64,000 nt of DNA from Nitrospinaceae bacterium. GTDB lineage: Bacteria > Nitrospinota > Nitrospinia > Nitrospinales > VA-1. A program made the position numbers and the translations under genes. The DNA lies in NCBI GenBank assembly GCA_021604505.1, contig BQJC01000001.1:1385501-1449500 (forward strand), given 5' to 3'. Numbering within the stretch: position 1 is the stretch's first letter; the number at the start of each line of letters is the position of its first letter. The notes beneath the pieces are model-generated. The model was not told the origin of the DNA, made no database searches, and saw only the letters and a list, made by a program, of their open reading frames with translations. Below, one piece after another: positions 1-8,947 of this stretch.

Positions 1-2169
1 GTAATCGATTCCCAGGCGAACATTGGTGACCGGGTTTTTTAAATCTTCTTCACTGGGGGTTTTTTGTTTCAAAGAGCGGGCCACCTCTTTTGCCGTTGCA
101 GGCATCAATTGCATCAGCCCGATGGCGTTGGCTTTGGAAATAATTTTCGGATTGAAAGCGCTCTCCTGTCGCATGAGAGAAAGGACCAGTAAGGGGTCGA
201 GGTTATAGTTTTTCAATATTTCACGTACTTCCCCATGAAAGGCTTTGGGAAACAGTCCTTCGGAAAGAGACCGGGTGAGCCGGTCGTGATTGCCCCTGCT
301 GGTGATTTTCCATGAAAGGCGCATGGAGTCCTGAAAATTTCCTCCCAGTTTGAGCAAATGCACAATATAAAATGAAAATGCGGGATCGTCTTTCTTAAAG
401 GACAGTTTTGCCAGTTCCTCAACGCCGTGACCGCGAAAGCCGACAGCGATCAACTGTTCCGCGCGGCTCAATCGCTTGCGGTCGATTTCTCCCAGGCCAA
501 ACAATCGAAAGGCCACCTCCTGAGATGCATTCCGGGTCAGAAATTGTTTGAGGTCAAAACCGGATTCATCCTGAGTGAAAATGGTGTAGAAATGAAACGG
601 ATGCTTTTCCGCCAGACTTTTAAGCCCTTTGATTTTTTCCTTCTGATTTCCTAGTGCTCCCTGAGTTTGGGCCAGCCAATACTGACCCTCGACCTGGTAG
701 GAGGCATTCTTGTGAACTGCTTTTAAGCGCTTGTAAGCCGGAGAAGAATAAAATTCCTGAAGACGGATAAAATGCGCGCGTGCCAGATCGAATTTTTTCT
801 CAAGCCTGTAAATCCAGGGAATTTTGAATAACGCGGCAGTCGTGAAGGGACCGAAATCGTACTTTTTAAGCAGTTCCTCATAATATTCCACCGCTTTTGC
901 GTATTCTCCATTGTCCTCGGCAATACGCCCGAGATAAAACATGGCTTTGTGGCAAGCGGAGATTTCCAGGGGGTATTGTTTGATAATTTTTTCATAAAAG
1001 ACCGCCGCCCGGTCCGGAAACTCTTCTTTCCACAGAGCATACCCCAGGTCGTTGAGAGATCTGGCGGGATACAAACTGGTGATCTCGTCGATCAACCCAT
1101 TTCCATCATGATCTTTAAGGTAGGAAACCAGCAGGTGGTTCAATAATTTGGTCACTCCCTCCGCCTCTTGTATTCCGGGAACATTCTTGAGAACTTCGAG
1201 CCCTGATTTTAGGGTCGCTTCCTCATCGTCCTGATCGAGAGATTGATAGAAATTTCTCACCATCGGGTTTTGATAAGTAACTTTTTTCTTTTTCCGGGCG
1301 GTCCGGCGTTTATCGATTCGATCCGTTGCCGTGGGAGAAACAGGCGGCTTCAGCTTCAATCCCTTAAGATCAATTTTCCCTTTTTTTAGCCGGTCTTCAT
1401 AAACTCTGAAAAAATTGTAGGCTGGTTCCAGAGCTTCCGAGGACTCTGCATTAGTCAAAATAGAAGCGTAAATATCCGCCGCGCTTTTTAAATCGCCGGC
1501 GGATTGGTAATTTTTAGCCAGAGCGAGATTGACTTTCAACTTATGCTCATCATGATCCGGGAAATCCCGCATCAGGGACCGGCGAAAAGCCTGCCATGCC
1601 GCCCGGTAATTCAAGGCCTGAAAATAACCCTCGCCTAACAGATATTCGACTTCCGCAAGATCGCGGGAAACGTCAGTAAAAAAAGGGCTGTCCGGGTAGG
1701 AGTGGAAGATTTTCATCCGTAGTTTTTCGGATTTTTTGAATAAATCAATCGCCAGCGGATACTTCTTGTTTTCCAGTTCCTGCCGACCCTGTTCTTTGTA
1801 GGCCAATGCGAGGTAATGGATTCTAAAATCTTCCAAAATGAAATTTCCGACAATATTCTTTTCCAGGGTTTTACCGGCGGCCTGGTGATTTTTATTTAGA
1901 TAGTGAAGGTACCCGACCGCCAGGGCCAATAGATTTTTTTCATCCCGGGATTTTGTGTTGCTCCAGGTGTTTTCGTAGTGTTGAAGGGTTGTGGGAATTT
2001 CCTCTTCCTGAAGACGGTCGAGGTCAAAGTTATTCTCTCCGAGTACGGGAAGAATCGGCGGGAAAGGCTTGAGCGTATTAAAAATATCCAGGGATTGCGC
2101 AAAAAGAGGCCCCGCCTGGAGAAAGACTAAAAGAAAAAAAGGAAAGAATATTCTGTGGGGAAACGCCAT
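1..2169 (-). CDS. Soluble lytic murein transglycosylase with TPR-like superhelix (3' end outside window)
   Basis: The open frame runs off the window edge, so 723 codons are visible. It begins with a signal peptide (hydrophobic run IFFPFFLLVFL, cleavage near LFA-QS). A long alpha-helical TPR-like region follows, and the SLT catalytic domain starts in the last ~80 visible residues. The catalytic Glu lies in RQESAFNP, followed by the family motif AIGLMQLMPATA and then NVRLGIDY at the edge. Slt-type enzymes cleave the MurNAc-GlcNAc bond of peptidoglycan in the periplasm, releasing 1,6-anhydro products. The N-terminal helical part matches the Slt70 doughnut design in kind; similarity was judged by eye. 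The ATG at 2169 was chosen because the signal peptide starts there. Confidence 0.9.
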   Translation of the reverse strand, partial: MAFPHRIFFPFFLLVFLQAGPLFAQSLDIFNTLKPFPPILPVLGENNFDLDRLQEEEIPTTLQHYENTWSNTKSRDEKNLLALAVGYLHYLNKNHQAAGKTLEKNIVGNFILEDFRIHYLALAYKEQGRQELENKKYPLAIDLFKKSEKLRMKIFHSYPDSPFFTDVSRDLAEVEYLLGEGYFQALNYRAAWQAFRRSLMRDFPDHDEHKLKVNLALAKNYQSAGDLKSAADIYASILTNAESSEALEPAYNFFRVYEDRLKKGKIDLKGLKLKPPVSPTATDRIDKRRTARKKKKVTYQNPMVRNFYQSLDQDDEEATLKSGLEVLKNVPGIQEAEGVTKLLNHLLVSYLKDHDGNGLIDEITSLYPARSLNDLGYALWKEEFPDRAAVFYEKIIKQYPLEISACHKAMFYLGRIAEDNGEYAKAVEYYEELLKKYDFGPFTTAALFKIPWIYRLEKKFDLARAHFIRLQEFYSSPAYKRLKAVHKNASYQVEGQYWLAQTQGALGNQKEKIKGLKSLAEKHPFHFYTIFTQDESGFDLKQFLTRNASQEVAFRLFGLGEIDRKRLSRAEQLIAVGFRGHGVEELAKLSFKKDDPAFSFYIVHLLKLGGNFQDSMRLSWKITSRGNHDRLTRSLSEGLFPKAFHGEVREILKNYNLDPLLVLSLMRQESAFNPKIISKANAIGLMQLMPATAKEVARSLKQKTPSEEDLKNPVTNVRLGIDY

Positions 2170-2238
2170 TGGAAACTGGAGTCGGGAAGCGAAAACCGAA
2201 CCGCATTTTAAAGCCCGACTAAAAAGGAACAGATGCCC

Positions 2239-2259
2239 GTCGCTCCACGCAGGAGCGAC
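2239..2259. repeat. Perfect 8-bp inverted repeat (hairpin)
   Basis: GTCGCTCC and GGAGCGAC are separated by ACGCA in the gap between the transglycosylase and the next minus-strand gene. No T-tract follows on either strand, so it is not a typical intrinsic terminator. It could be a solitary palindromic repeat. Confidence 0.5.
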
Positions 2260-2306
2260 CGCGTTTCCTATATTAATTCATAAAGATAGAAATTGGCAGG
2301 AGAGAG

Positions 2307-2810
2307 TTATATTTTTTTGCCGAGGGACCGGCTCAAAGACACGATATAGTCTTTTTCGTCCTTATTGCCCAACGGAACCGATCGCATAAACTTTGCGGGC
2401 GTAGATGCCTTTGAAGCCGATTGTTCCGTTGGGGACGATGGGCTCAGCACCACTTCTTCGCCAATGTTCCATTTGCGGGGCGCCGAGGGGTCCTTTTCCA
2501 CGGCAACGATAATGATTTCGTGAGTTTGAGAGCTCCATTTGGAGTGGGGAGCCCGGTTATTTTGGTGCCGGCGTTCCTGGGTCGCTTTCACAGCCTGCGA
2601 TTGAAGCGATTCAGGGGCCTTGTTTCGCCGGTCGCTGCTTCTTTTATCTCCATTTCGCAAAATGATTCCTTTGCGTTTTTTTGGGGGAACGCTAAATCCC
2701 GAGGGTCCTTCGCTTCTCAACGCAGGAAGGGATTTGGAAGCAGATAAAATTCTTTCCACGACTTTATCGGGATCGGAAGCCTTGTTTCTGTCAATAGCAG
2801 CGACCAACAT
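2307..2810 (-). CDS. Hypothetical basic, low-complexity protein
   Basis: This frame encodes 167 aa if read from the ATG at 2810, which follows a good GAGAGGAG ribosome site. A longer frame to 2882 lacks one. The protein is rich in Lys, Arg and Ser, with no signal peptide, membrane segment or motif that I recognise. The middle part (about residues 40-95) looks disordered and the ends look more structured (MLVAAIDRN at the start, KDYIVSLSRSLGKKI at the end). Two opposite-strand frames overlap it but lack comparable start signals. I do not recognise the family. Confidence 0.5.
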   Translation of the reverse strand: MLVAAIDRNKASDPDKVVERILSASKSLPALRSEGPSGFSVPPKKRKGIILRNGDKRSSDRRNKAPESLQSQAVKATQERRHQNNRAPHSKWSSQTHEIIIVAVEKDPSAPRKWNIGEEVVLSPSSPTEQSASKASTPAKFMRSVPLGNKDEKDYIVSLSRSLGKKI

Positions 2811-2928
2811 GACAGATCTCCTCTCAAAAAAATTTAAGGTGATTATGCCAACTAATTTTACTGGATATTTATTTATCGGCAACCCTAAATTAAATCTTTA
2901 GCTTTTTTTTGTGAAAAACTTTATAAAA

Positions 2929-3435
2929 TCATCCCTTTTCTTTTAAGTAGTTGATAAAAAGAATTTTGAATGTCGATGTGAAGGGGTGATTTTTTTCGCC
3001 GAGAGAATCCTTTATTTCTTCCAAGGTCCAAAATCGGCCTTCTTGAATTTCATCAGGGTTGGGTTGTATCGGTTGGCGGGTTGTGCAGGTGTATGCGTGG
3101 ACATGTTCAAAGTGGCTCTCGGGGCAGGCTTTGATTTTCATGAAAGGCTGCAAAGGCTCTGAAATCGTCAGCTCTTCCATGAGTTCGCGATCGGCGGCGG
3201 TCTGGTAATCTTCACCGGCATCGACGTGGCCGGCGGATGACGTGTCCCAGAAGCCGGGGTTTTCATCTTTGGATAAAGCCCTTTTTTGCAGATAAAGATG
3301 CCCTTCCCGGTTAAAAACGAAAATGTGAACGGAGCGGTGGAGCAGTTTTTTTTGATGGATTTCCCGGCGCGTCGCCTGTCCGGTGACCCGATCGTCAATA
3401 TCCACCACGTCATATATTTCATCCTGGATGTTCAT
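2929..3435 (-). CDS. NUDIX hydrolase (YfcD / IPP-isomerase-like)
   Basis: The 168-aa protein carries a NUDIX box at residues 69-91: G, five residues, E, seven residues, then RELMEEL. The Gly usual near the end of the box is Thr here. The N-terminal part (DIDDRVTGQATR, then LLHRSVHIFVFN) resembles the YfcD and isopentenyl-diphosphate isomerase branch of the superfamily. NUDIX enzymes hydrolyse a nucleoside or other diphosphate linked to a second moiety, using Mg held by the Glu residues of the box. The actual substrate cannot be read from the sequence. It lies 53 bp downstream of the HPr-fusion gene on the same strand. Confidence 0.85.
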   Translation of the reverse strand: MNIQDEIYDVVDIDDRVTGQATRREIHQKKLLHRSVHIFVFNREGHLYLQKRALSKDENPGFWDTSSAGHVDAGEDYQTAADRELMEELTISEPLQPFMKIKACPESHFEHVHAYTCTTRQPIQPNPDEIQEGRFWTLEEIKDSLGEKNHPFTSTFKILFINYLKEKG

Positions 3436-3488
3436 AGATTCAATTGCTGGTTTGGGAAAGAGTGACGAGCGTCAGGTGCGCAATCTAT

Positions 3489-4811
3489 TCAAGCCGAATC
3501 CTTCAACTCCCTAAGATAGCTGAGTTGTTTGGGAATGTCCTGCTCTTCGCAATAGTTGTGCTTTGCGAGAATTTTGATGTCGTCCAGGACCCGCTTGCTT
3601 CCCTCGAATACGACCGTCTGGTATCCCTTGTCGGCAATCGCGCCTCCTGCCTGCAGAAGGCTCATGACCGATTTTGAGCTGTATTTTTCTTCATCGACGA
3701 TGAGAAAAAGATCTTCATCGTATTTGCGGGCGATGAGGGAAATATAGGTCGAAGGCCGGGCATGGAACCCAAGGGGTTGCGGGATCGGGACCTCAATGCG
3801 GTCAATTTTAATAAAATCCTTCATTATTTCTTCAGCCAGATCGCTTCCACTGGTCATGAAAACCCGGCTGTAATAAAACCCGAAATTGATGACCTGGCTC
3901 AACAGTTCTTCTTTGTCCACCATTTCCGTTATTTTTCGTTTGCACTCCCCTGGCCGGATTTCATCCTCGTGCCGTTCGTAAAAATGACACAACCACAAGA
4001 CCACCTCTAGAAGGTGGAGCGTCATGGAAATATGACCGCGAAGATTCTTGATCATCGCGTTGTCCTGTTCTAATTTGGTATTTTTGATATAGGTGTCGTA
4101 ATCCGATTGCAGGCTGTGGACGTGTTCTTTAAGCGCACGGGCTTTGGTCTCGTTTATTTTGTACGGGACCATTTTCTTAAGTTTCACCAGATTGGTGCTG
4201 AAATCGATTTTTATTTTTTCAATTTTTCGCGCGACCTTTTGGATCTTGTCGCAAAGTTCTATGATTTGTTCTTCTTCATCTTTGATTTCATCTTCAGCGA
4301 TGTTGCGCGGCAGCCGTTTGTTTGATTCTACGTCTGAAAACTCATGCGGGGGAACGGATTCCGTAGGGAAAACCAGCCCGTTGGCCGTGGCGGATTCAAT
4401 GACCTCCTGATAGATGTTCAGAATGGACTGATTTAAAAACAACAGGGCTTTTTTAGCCTGAGGCTGAAACTGGTCAATATTTTCTTTAGATTCATTTAAA
4501 TTGTAATACGGAAAACGGTCCAGCAGATGCCTGATAAAAAATGCAGAAATCCCCAGGTTTCGGATACAGGCAACGTATTCGGTAAAAAAAGACCATTTTT
4601 TGTTTTCCCGCGCTCCAAATTCGTCCAGAAAACTTTCCAGAAACTCGGCTTCCTGAATGAGGTTGGAGTAAAACTTTCTCGATATCCCCTTTTCCGAATT
4701 CATCTTGGAACCAAAGGAGTTATAGAATTTGAAAAAAAACTCGCTGGGTTCCTGGACCAGGGGCAGGAATTCATCCTCACTGATAAACTGCACAAGAGAT
4801 TTAGGTTCCAC
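3489..4811 (-). CDS. Large helical protein with C-terminal HPr domain
   Basis: The protein has 440 aa. Residues about 340-430 form an HPr-like domain: GFHARPS places the phospho-accepting His at 350, and SSKSVM places the regulatory Ser at 381. The 31-residue spacing equals that of His15 and Ser46 in canonical HPr. The first ~330 residues are helical and unrecognised, with a Glu/Lys-rich probable coiled coil around 172-215. Canonical HPr is only about 85-90 aa and carries phosphate between enzyme I and sugar EIIs, or acts as a regulator. No EI, EII or HPr kinase gene is visible in this window. No signal peptide is seen, so it is probably cytoplasmic. A regulatory rather than transport role is my inference. 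Confidence 0.8.
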   Translation of the reverse strand: MEPKSLVQFISEDEFLPLVQEPSEFFFKFYNSFGSKMNSEKGISRKFYSNLIQEAEFLESFLDEFGARENKKWSFFTEYVACIRNLGISAFFIRHLLDRFPYYNLNESKENIDQFQPQAKKALLFLNQSILNIYQEVIESATANGLVFPTESVPPHEFSDVESNKRLPRNIAEDEIKDEEEQIIELCDKIQKVARKIEKIKIDFSTNLVKLKKMVPYKINETKARALKEHVHSLQSDYDTYIKNTKLEQDNAMIKNLRGHISMTLHLLEVVLWLCHFYERHEDEIRPGECKRKITEMVDKEELLSQVINFGFYYSRVFMTSGSDLAEEIMKDFIKIDRIEVPIPQPLGFHARPSTYISLIARKYDEDLFLIVDEEKYSSKSVMSLLQAGGAIADKGYQTVVFEGSKRVLDDIKILAKHNYCEEQDIPKQLSYLRELKDSA

Positions 4812-5007
4812 AACTCATCTCCAAATATTAAGTTTTACAGGCCCCGTTTTAACAGCCTGCTATTATAAATCTTAACATTATTTTTCCCACAAAAGGAACC
4901 TGGCGGGGGGTTAGAAAGTTTATTCAGTTGCGTATTGAATCGTTGCGTGAGGTACGGCGGAGGGACTTCCCAATAAGAGATTCCTCAACTTCGGTTCGAT
5001 GGGAACT

Positions 5008-5553
5008 TCAGTGAATGAGGGATTTTTTAAAAATTTTGGCCGGCAGGTATTTTTGCCATATTTCGACAAACGATTCCGGGCTTTGGGGAACGCTGAAATG
5101 AGAAAACAGGAAATCGGGTTGCGAGGGGCGGCTGATCAGCTTCATTCCGGTTTCAACCAAGGTCTGGTTGCCTTTTTTTAAGTTGCAGGGTTTGCAGGCG
5201 ACCACCACATTGGTCCAGTTGGTCCCGCCGCCACGGGATTTAGGGTGGACATGATCCACAGTGAGGGAACTACTGCCGGAGTGTCCACAATATTGGCAGG
5301 TGTAGTTGTCCCGTCTTAAAATGTTCTTTTTGCTGAAAGAAACCCCTCTTTTCCGATTCCGGCGGATCATTTTCAAAGTGCGAATGACCGCAGGCAGAGG
5401 GTAACTTATCGAAGGCGACCGAACGACATAGCCATTGCTTTCAAGGTTTTCAGCTCTACCGCTCAAAACCATGATGAGGCCGCGCTTAGCGGTGCAAAAT
5501 TGCAGAGGTTCGTAGGAATAATTGAGAACCAGTATTTTGATCGATTCAAACAT
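5008..5553 (-). CDS. HNH endonuclease
   Basis: The protein has 181 aa from the ATG at 5553, which has GGAAAGG upstream; a start 24 bp earlier is possible but less typical. The N-terminal signature KILVLNYSYEPLQFC is usual for stand-alone bacterial HNH proteins. The HNH/zinc module contains CQYC (86-89), the DH pair (100-101) with HPKSRGG, an Asn near 115, and CKPC (120-123). This beta-beta-alpha metal fold cleaves DNA. These single-gene HNH proteins are widespread and their physiological role is mostly unknown. No partner gene suggesting restriction or a mobile intron lies next to it. Confidence 0.88.
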   Translation of the reverse strand: MFESIKILVLNYSYEPLQFCTAKRGLIMVLSGRAENLESNGYVVRSPSISYPLPAVIRTLKMIRRNRKRGVSFSKKNILRRDNYTCQYCGHSGSSSLTVDHVHPKSRGGGTNWTNVVVACKPCNLKKGNQTLVETGMKLISRPSQPDFLFSHFSVPQSPESFVEIWQKYLPAKIFKKSLIH

Positions 5554-5703
5554 AGGCCCTTTCCATCCATAACCCAAATTAACAGAATGGTTTCAGGAGT
5601 TTACAATTTAGACGCTGAGGCTGTCAATATGAATCCTGTGACAAGAGGGATAAGGTATAAAACCAAAAGAAAGCGACACGGAAATCATCCGGCGTCCATG
5701 GAA

Positions 5704-7122
5704 TCAGAGAATATTTCCGATTCCCAGGCGGCCTTCGGGATCCAAAGCGGCTTTAATGGTTCTCAACTCTTTCAGAACATCAGGGCCAACCATTTTGGCG
5801 AAATAGGCTTTTTTCAGTTTTCCCACCCCGTGTTCCGCGGAAACCGTGCCCTTCCACTCTAAAATTTGATCCACCAGACGGTCGTAGGTGGATTTTGCCC
5901 GCTCCAGTTCTTCAGGCCCTGGCAGGAGATTGATGTGCAGGTGATTGTCTCCCAGATGCCCGAACATGACAAATTCCAGTCCGCTCTCGGACAGTTCTCT
6001 GCGGTAAAAATGCATCATCTCCATGAAATGGGCATCGGCCACCGCCATATCGGTTCCGATTTTCACCCGTCCCAAGCGGCTGTTTTCTTCATTGATGAGC
6101 ACCGGAATGTCGTGGCGGAAATCGTGGAATTTTTGCCGGTCTTTTTCATTTTGAGCAAACCAGGAGTCGTCCAGCGCCACATTATGTTTTTCCAGAAACT
6201 CGAACCAGGCTTCCAGGACGAAATCGTAGTTCTGTTTTTTTAAAACGTCCTGCTCAAAGAAAAGAGCGGACCGGGCGCCATCAGGAATGTTCGGATGGCC
6301 GGGTTTGAGTTTCTTGAGGGAGCGCGAGTCGAAGTATTCCAGAGCGCAGGGAGAAATGGAACACTCTTTCAGTGAGCGAATGGTTTCCACCAGTTCCCAG
6401 CAGGCCTCCTCGCTGTCGAAAAACAGGACGCCGCTGACGAACTCCTCAGGCCGGGGAAGGAGTTTCAAGCGAATCCGTGTGAACAGCCCTAAGGTACCGT
6501 CCGAGCCAATGAAAAGGTCCAGCCAGTCCATTCCGGGTTGGACGTAATACCCGGCGGCATTTTTAAATTGCGGGCTTCTATAATTCGTTTTTGGGAAGTG
6601 AATTTCAGTCCTATCTTCCAATACGAGGGGTTTGGAAATGGATTGGCCGCGCTTTAAGGTCACCGTTTTTCCATTCGCCAGAACGATGTCCGCCTCCAGC
6701 ACATAATCGCGGGTCACGCCCAGTTTATAGCTTCTGGAACCTGACGCGTTGGTGGCCGTGGTTCCGCCGATGGAAGCCCAGGTTTCCGTAGGATTAGGCG
6801 GGTAAAAAAAAGCAGTGGATGCTAAATGGTCCTGCAGGTCTTTGAGAGTGACGGCCGGGCCGACATCAATCGCGGAATCTTCAATGTCTCCGATGATATT
6901 GAATTTCTCAAGCGATACGATGACTCCTTCCTTGGGAATCCGGGATGCCGTCAGGCCGGTTCCGGCGCCGGCAACGGTTACCGGACGGTCATCATTCTTA
7001 AGAAACCGGATCAGTTCCTCGGTGGTTTCCGGAATAATGACTTCGTCGGCACAGCCTCCGGAATAATTGGACGCGTCCTTCAAATAAGGAGCGATTGTCT
7101 GTGGGTCGTTTTTTCGAATCAT
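5704..7122 (-). CDS. FAD-linked oxidoreductase, GlcD / D-2-hydroxyacid dehydrogenase family
   Basis: The protein has 472 aa, normal for the family. An N-terminal PCMH-type FAD-binding domain shows PVTVAGAGTGLTASRIP near residue 48 and SIGGTTATNASGSRSYKLG near residue 117. The C-terminal cap domain ends with the family motif GTVSAEHGVGKLKK. Members oxidise D-2-hydroxyacids such as D-lactate, glycolate or D-2-hydroxyglutarate and pass electrons to quinone or another carrier. The gene lies 15 bp downstream of the VOC-fold gene in the same operon. No Fe-S subunit (GlcF) is fused or adjacent. The substrate is open. Confidence 0.87.
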   Translation of the reverse strand: MIRKNDPQTIAPYLKDASNYSGGCADEVIIPETTEELIRFLKNDDRPVTVAGAGTGLTASRIPKEGVIVSLEKFNIIGDIEDSAIDVGPAVTLKDLQDHLASTAFFYPPNPTETWASIGGTTATNASGSRSYKLGVTRDYVLEADIVLANGKTVTLKRGQSISKPLVLEDRTEIHFPKTNYRSPQFKNAAGYYVQPGMDWLDLFIGSDGTLGLFTRIRLKLLPRPEEFVSGVLFFDSEEACWELVETIRSLKECSISPCALEYFDSRSLKKLKPGHPNIPDGARSALFFEQDVLKKQNYDFVLEAWFEFLEKHNVALDDSWFAQNEKDRQKFHDFRHDIPVLINEENSRLGRVKIGTDMAVADAHFMEMMHFYRRELSESGLEFVMFGHLGDNHLHINLLPGPEELERAKSTYDRLVDQILEWKGTVSAEHGVGKLKKAYFAKMVGPDVLKELRTIKAALDPEGRLGIGNIL

Positions 7123-7137
7123 AACTGTTCACTGAGG

Positions 7138-7734
7138 TCATGCCCGTGTGGATTCCATCAATCCATCCGCTTGTGGAGGGAGAAAACCCATATAACCGTT
7201 GTGGCGTTCGATGAGTTCCAGAACCGAATACACTTTTCCGTTGCGTTCTTCCGGTTTGGTAAAGATCTGCCTGAGATCCGTCCCCGCTTCACCGACAATG
7301 TCAGCGGCAAACTCAATATTATTTTTCTTCATCGACGCAATGGCGGAATCGATATTTTCCACAAGAATTGCAATGTGGTGAAATACCTGGTCGCCGTGCG
7401 CTTTCACCCAATCGGGGATGAGACTGCCTTTGCCGCGTTCTCCGGAAAAAGCCTGGTCGATGAATAAAGCCGGGTAACCGGGTTTCCGGTAAACCTTGGC
7501 CCACCAGGTGTCGAATTCCAGCACGCCGATGGACTCGTCATAACGGAAGCCCAGGTCGATGGCTTCCTCAGCCCTTTTATTGACATCGAGGGTCCTGAGG
7601 GTACAATGGTCGACCAGCGGCATGAGTCCGACGCCGGAATTTTTTAGCGTTTCCGCCAGGTGGCGTGCGGCGGCGTTTCCCGCAAGGAAGCTTTCAATAT
7701 AATCTGAAAAAAACTGATCCGTGGCGGCGCTCAT
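7138..7734 (-). CDS. VOC-fold protein resembling HPPD / 2-oxoadipate dioxygenase C-terminus
   Basis: The 198-aa protein has the marks of the vicinal-oxygen-chelate fold: His43 in VDHCTLRTL, His119/His120 in FHHIAILV, and Glu173 in VLELIER. These would form a 2-His-1-Glu metal site. The stretch LRQIFTKP and the following YMGFLPP resemble the end of 4-hydroxyphenylpyruvate dioxygenase and DUF1338-type enzymes, but the protein is about half their length. The start codon directly abuts the stop codon of the upstream small membrane protein gene, and the FAD dehydrogenase gene follows by 15 bp. An oxidative or 2-oxoacid step feeding the dehydrogenase is plausible but inferred. Confidence 0.65.
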   Translation of the reverse strand: MSAATDQFFSDYIESFLAGNAAARHLAETLKNSGVGLMPLVDHCTLRTLDVNKRAEEAIDLGFRYDESIGVLEFDTWWAKVYRKPGYPALFIDQAFSGERGKGSLIPDWVKAHGDQVFHHIAILVENIDSAIASMKKNNIEFAADIVGEAGTDLRQIFTKPEERNGKVYSVLELIERHNGYMGFLPPQADGLMESTRA

Positions 7735-7920
7735 TTAATTAGGTTGCCCATCCTGTTTCTGGTTGTTACCATTCTTGGCGCCGGTTTTTTCATCTTCTTC
7801 CTGGCGCATTTTTTCATTTTGAATTTTTGGCTGGTTATGGATGAATTTGGCGTATTTGGGCAAGAGAATGACCATCACCACGGTGAAAATACTCACCAGA
7901 ATTAAAATTGCCGTTTCCAC
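7735..7920 (-). CDS. Small single-pass membrane protein
   Basis: The 61-aa protein has a membrane segment in residues ~4-25 (AILILVSIFTVVMVILL), followed by a charged, Asn/Gln/Lys-rich tail. Translation starts at a GTG preceded by a strong AGGAGG ribosome site. Its TAA stop touches the ATG of the VOC gene, which suggests translational coupling. It is the first gene of the minus-strand operon with the VOC protein and GlcD-like dehydrogenase. The family is not recognised; anchoring the oxidoreductase or assisting membrane electron transfer would be speculation. Confidence 0.65.
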   Translation of the reverse strand: METAILILVSIFTVVMVILLPKYAKFIHNQPKIQNEKMRQEEDEKTGAKNGNNQKQDGQPN

Positions 7921-8068
7921 GAATCCTCCTGATTGTTGTAAATTATAAATTTTTTCAATATTTTAGCATGTTCCACCGGCTGGTATTCAGCGAATATTCC
8001 AGTTTGTCTCATCGAGTCCCTATTAATACAAAGAATAATAACAACTTACCACCCGGAAACGCCCCCTC

Positions 8069-8926
8069 TTGAAATCAAAAATTGACATCTTTTTGAAGTG
8101 GTTCATCGTTGTGGACTTGATCGTCCTGATGATCAATTATCTGCATAACTACCTTGACGTTGCCTGGATTCCCGCATCGCCGGGAAGAAGACTGAACAAC
8201 CCATTGGCCGCGCTGCTGATAGCGGTGTTTTTGCGGGGCTGGGTGAATGTGGATTTTCGAACCCGGTGGCTGGCTAAATTAAAAATCGTTCTCACTGAAA
8301 CCCCTCAAAGAAATTATTTTTTTGCAGCGCTATTTCTCCTGATATTATTTTTTGAAGGGATGCATTTGATTTCTCCTCATAAAAGTTTGTGGGATTTAAA
8401 TATCGAAAAAGGTTATGGAACTTATTTTTCGACCATTCAGCTTTTTGTGTTGGGGGTGAGCGTTTTAATCGTCTCCCAGGAAAAAAGCAAAGACCCTCAA
8501 CCGGTTCCTAAAATTTGGGAATGGAACGGGTTCGCTTTCATTTTTTTATTTATATCGTTGGATGAATGCATTGGCCTGCATGACAAAATTGGCGTGGAGG
8601 TGGCGGGAACTCTCTCCAGGTGGCCGATTTTTAGCTCGGTTTTTGTGTGGCTGTGGATTTATGCTCCCCTGATCATCGGGGCGATTGTATTTTTTATCCG
8701 TTTTTTCCTGAGAATCAAAGGCGAGTACCGGACCGCCCGGAATTATTTTTATGCCGGGTTGTTTTCGTGGATCGTCGCCATTGCTCTCGAAGCGATCGCC
8801 AGGAAAAGCCTGTACCCCCGCAACCTGCTGATAGCGGCGGAAGAAGGTCTGGAAATGGCAGGGGCGACGCTGTTTCTCTTCGGTGTCGGGGTGTACCTTA
8901 AAAAGTTACAGGCGAGACCTAAATAA
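8069..8926 (+). CDS. Multi-pass integral membrane protein, function unknown
   Basis: The 285-aa protein has about seven hydrophobic segments. Conserved-looking polar motifs lie inside the hydrophobic part: SLDECIGLHDKIG around residue 167 and AAEEGLEMAGATLFLF near residue 255. The acidic/His pattern (DE..H and EEGLEM) recurs in a widespread family of uncharacterised membrane proteins that I know only by appearance. The frame begins at a TTG without an obvious ribosome site, so the true start may be up to ~20 codons downstream. The gene stands alone between divergent and convergent neighbours. Confidence 0.7.
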   Translation: MKSKIDIFLKWFIVVDLIVLMINYLHNYLDVAWIPASPGRRLNNPLAALLIAVFLRGWVNVDFRTRWLAKLKIVLTETPQRNYFFAALFLLILFFEGMHLISPHKSLWDLNIEKGYGTYFSTIQLFVLGVSVLIVSQEKSKDPQPVPKIWEWNGFAFIFLFISLDECIGLHDKIGVEVAGTLSRWPIFSSVFVWLWIYAPLIIGAIVFFIRFFLRIKGEYRTARNYFYAGLFSWIVAIALEAIARKSLYPRNLLIAAEEGLEMAGATLFLFGVGVYLKKLQARPK

Positions 8927-8947
8927 ATAGGCGCATGGCCTCTCTCC

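Noticed and set aside
2421-2901. Plus-strand frames opposite the 2307-2810 gene
   Set aside because: They lack ribosome sites, while the minus-strand start has GAGAGGAG.
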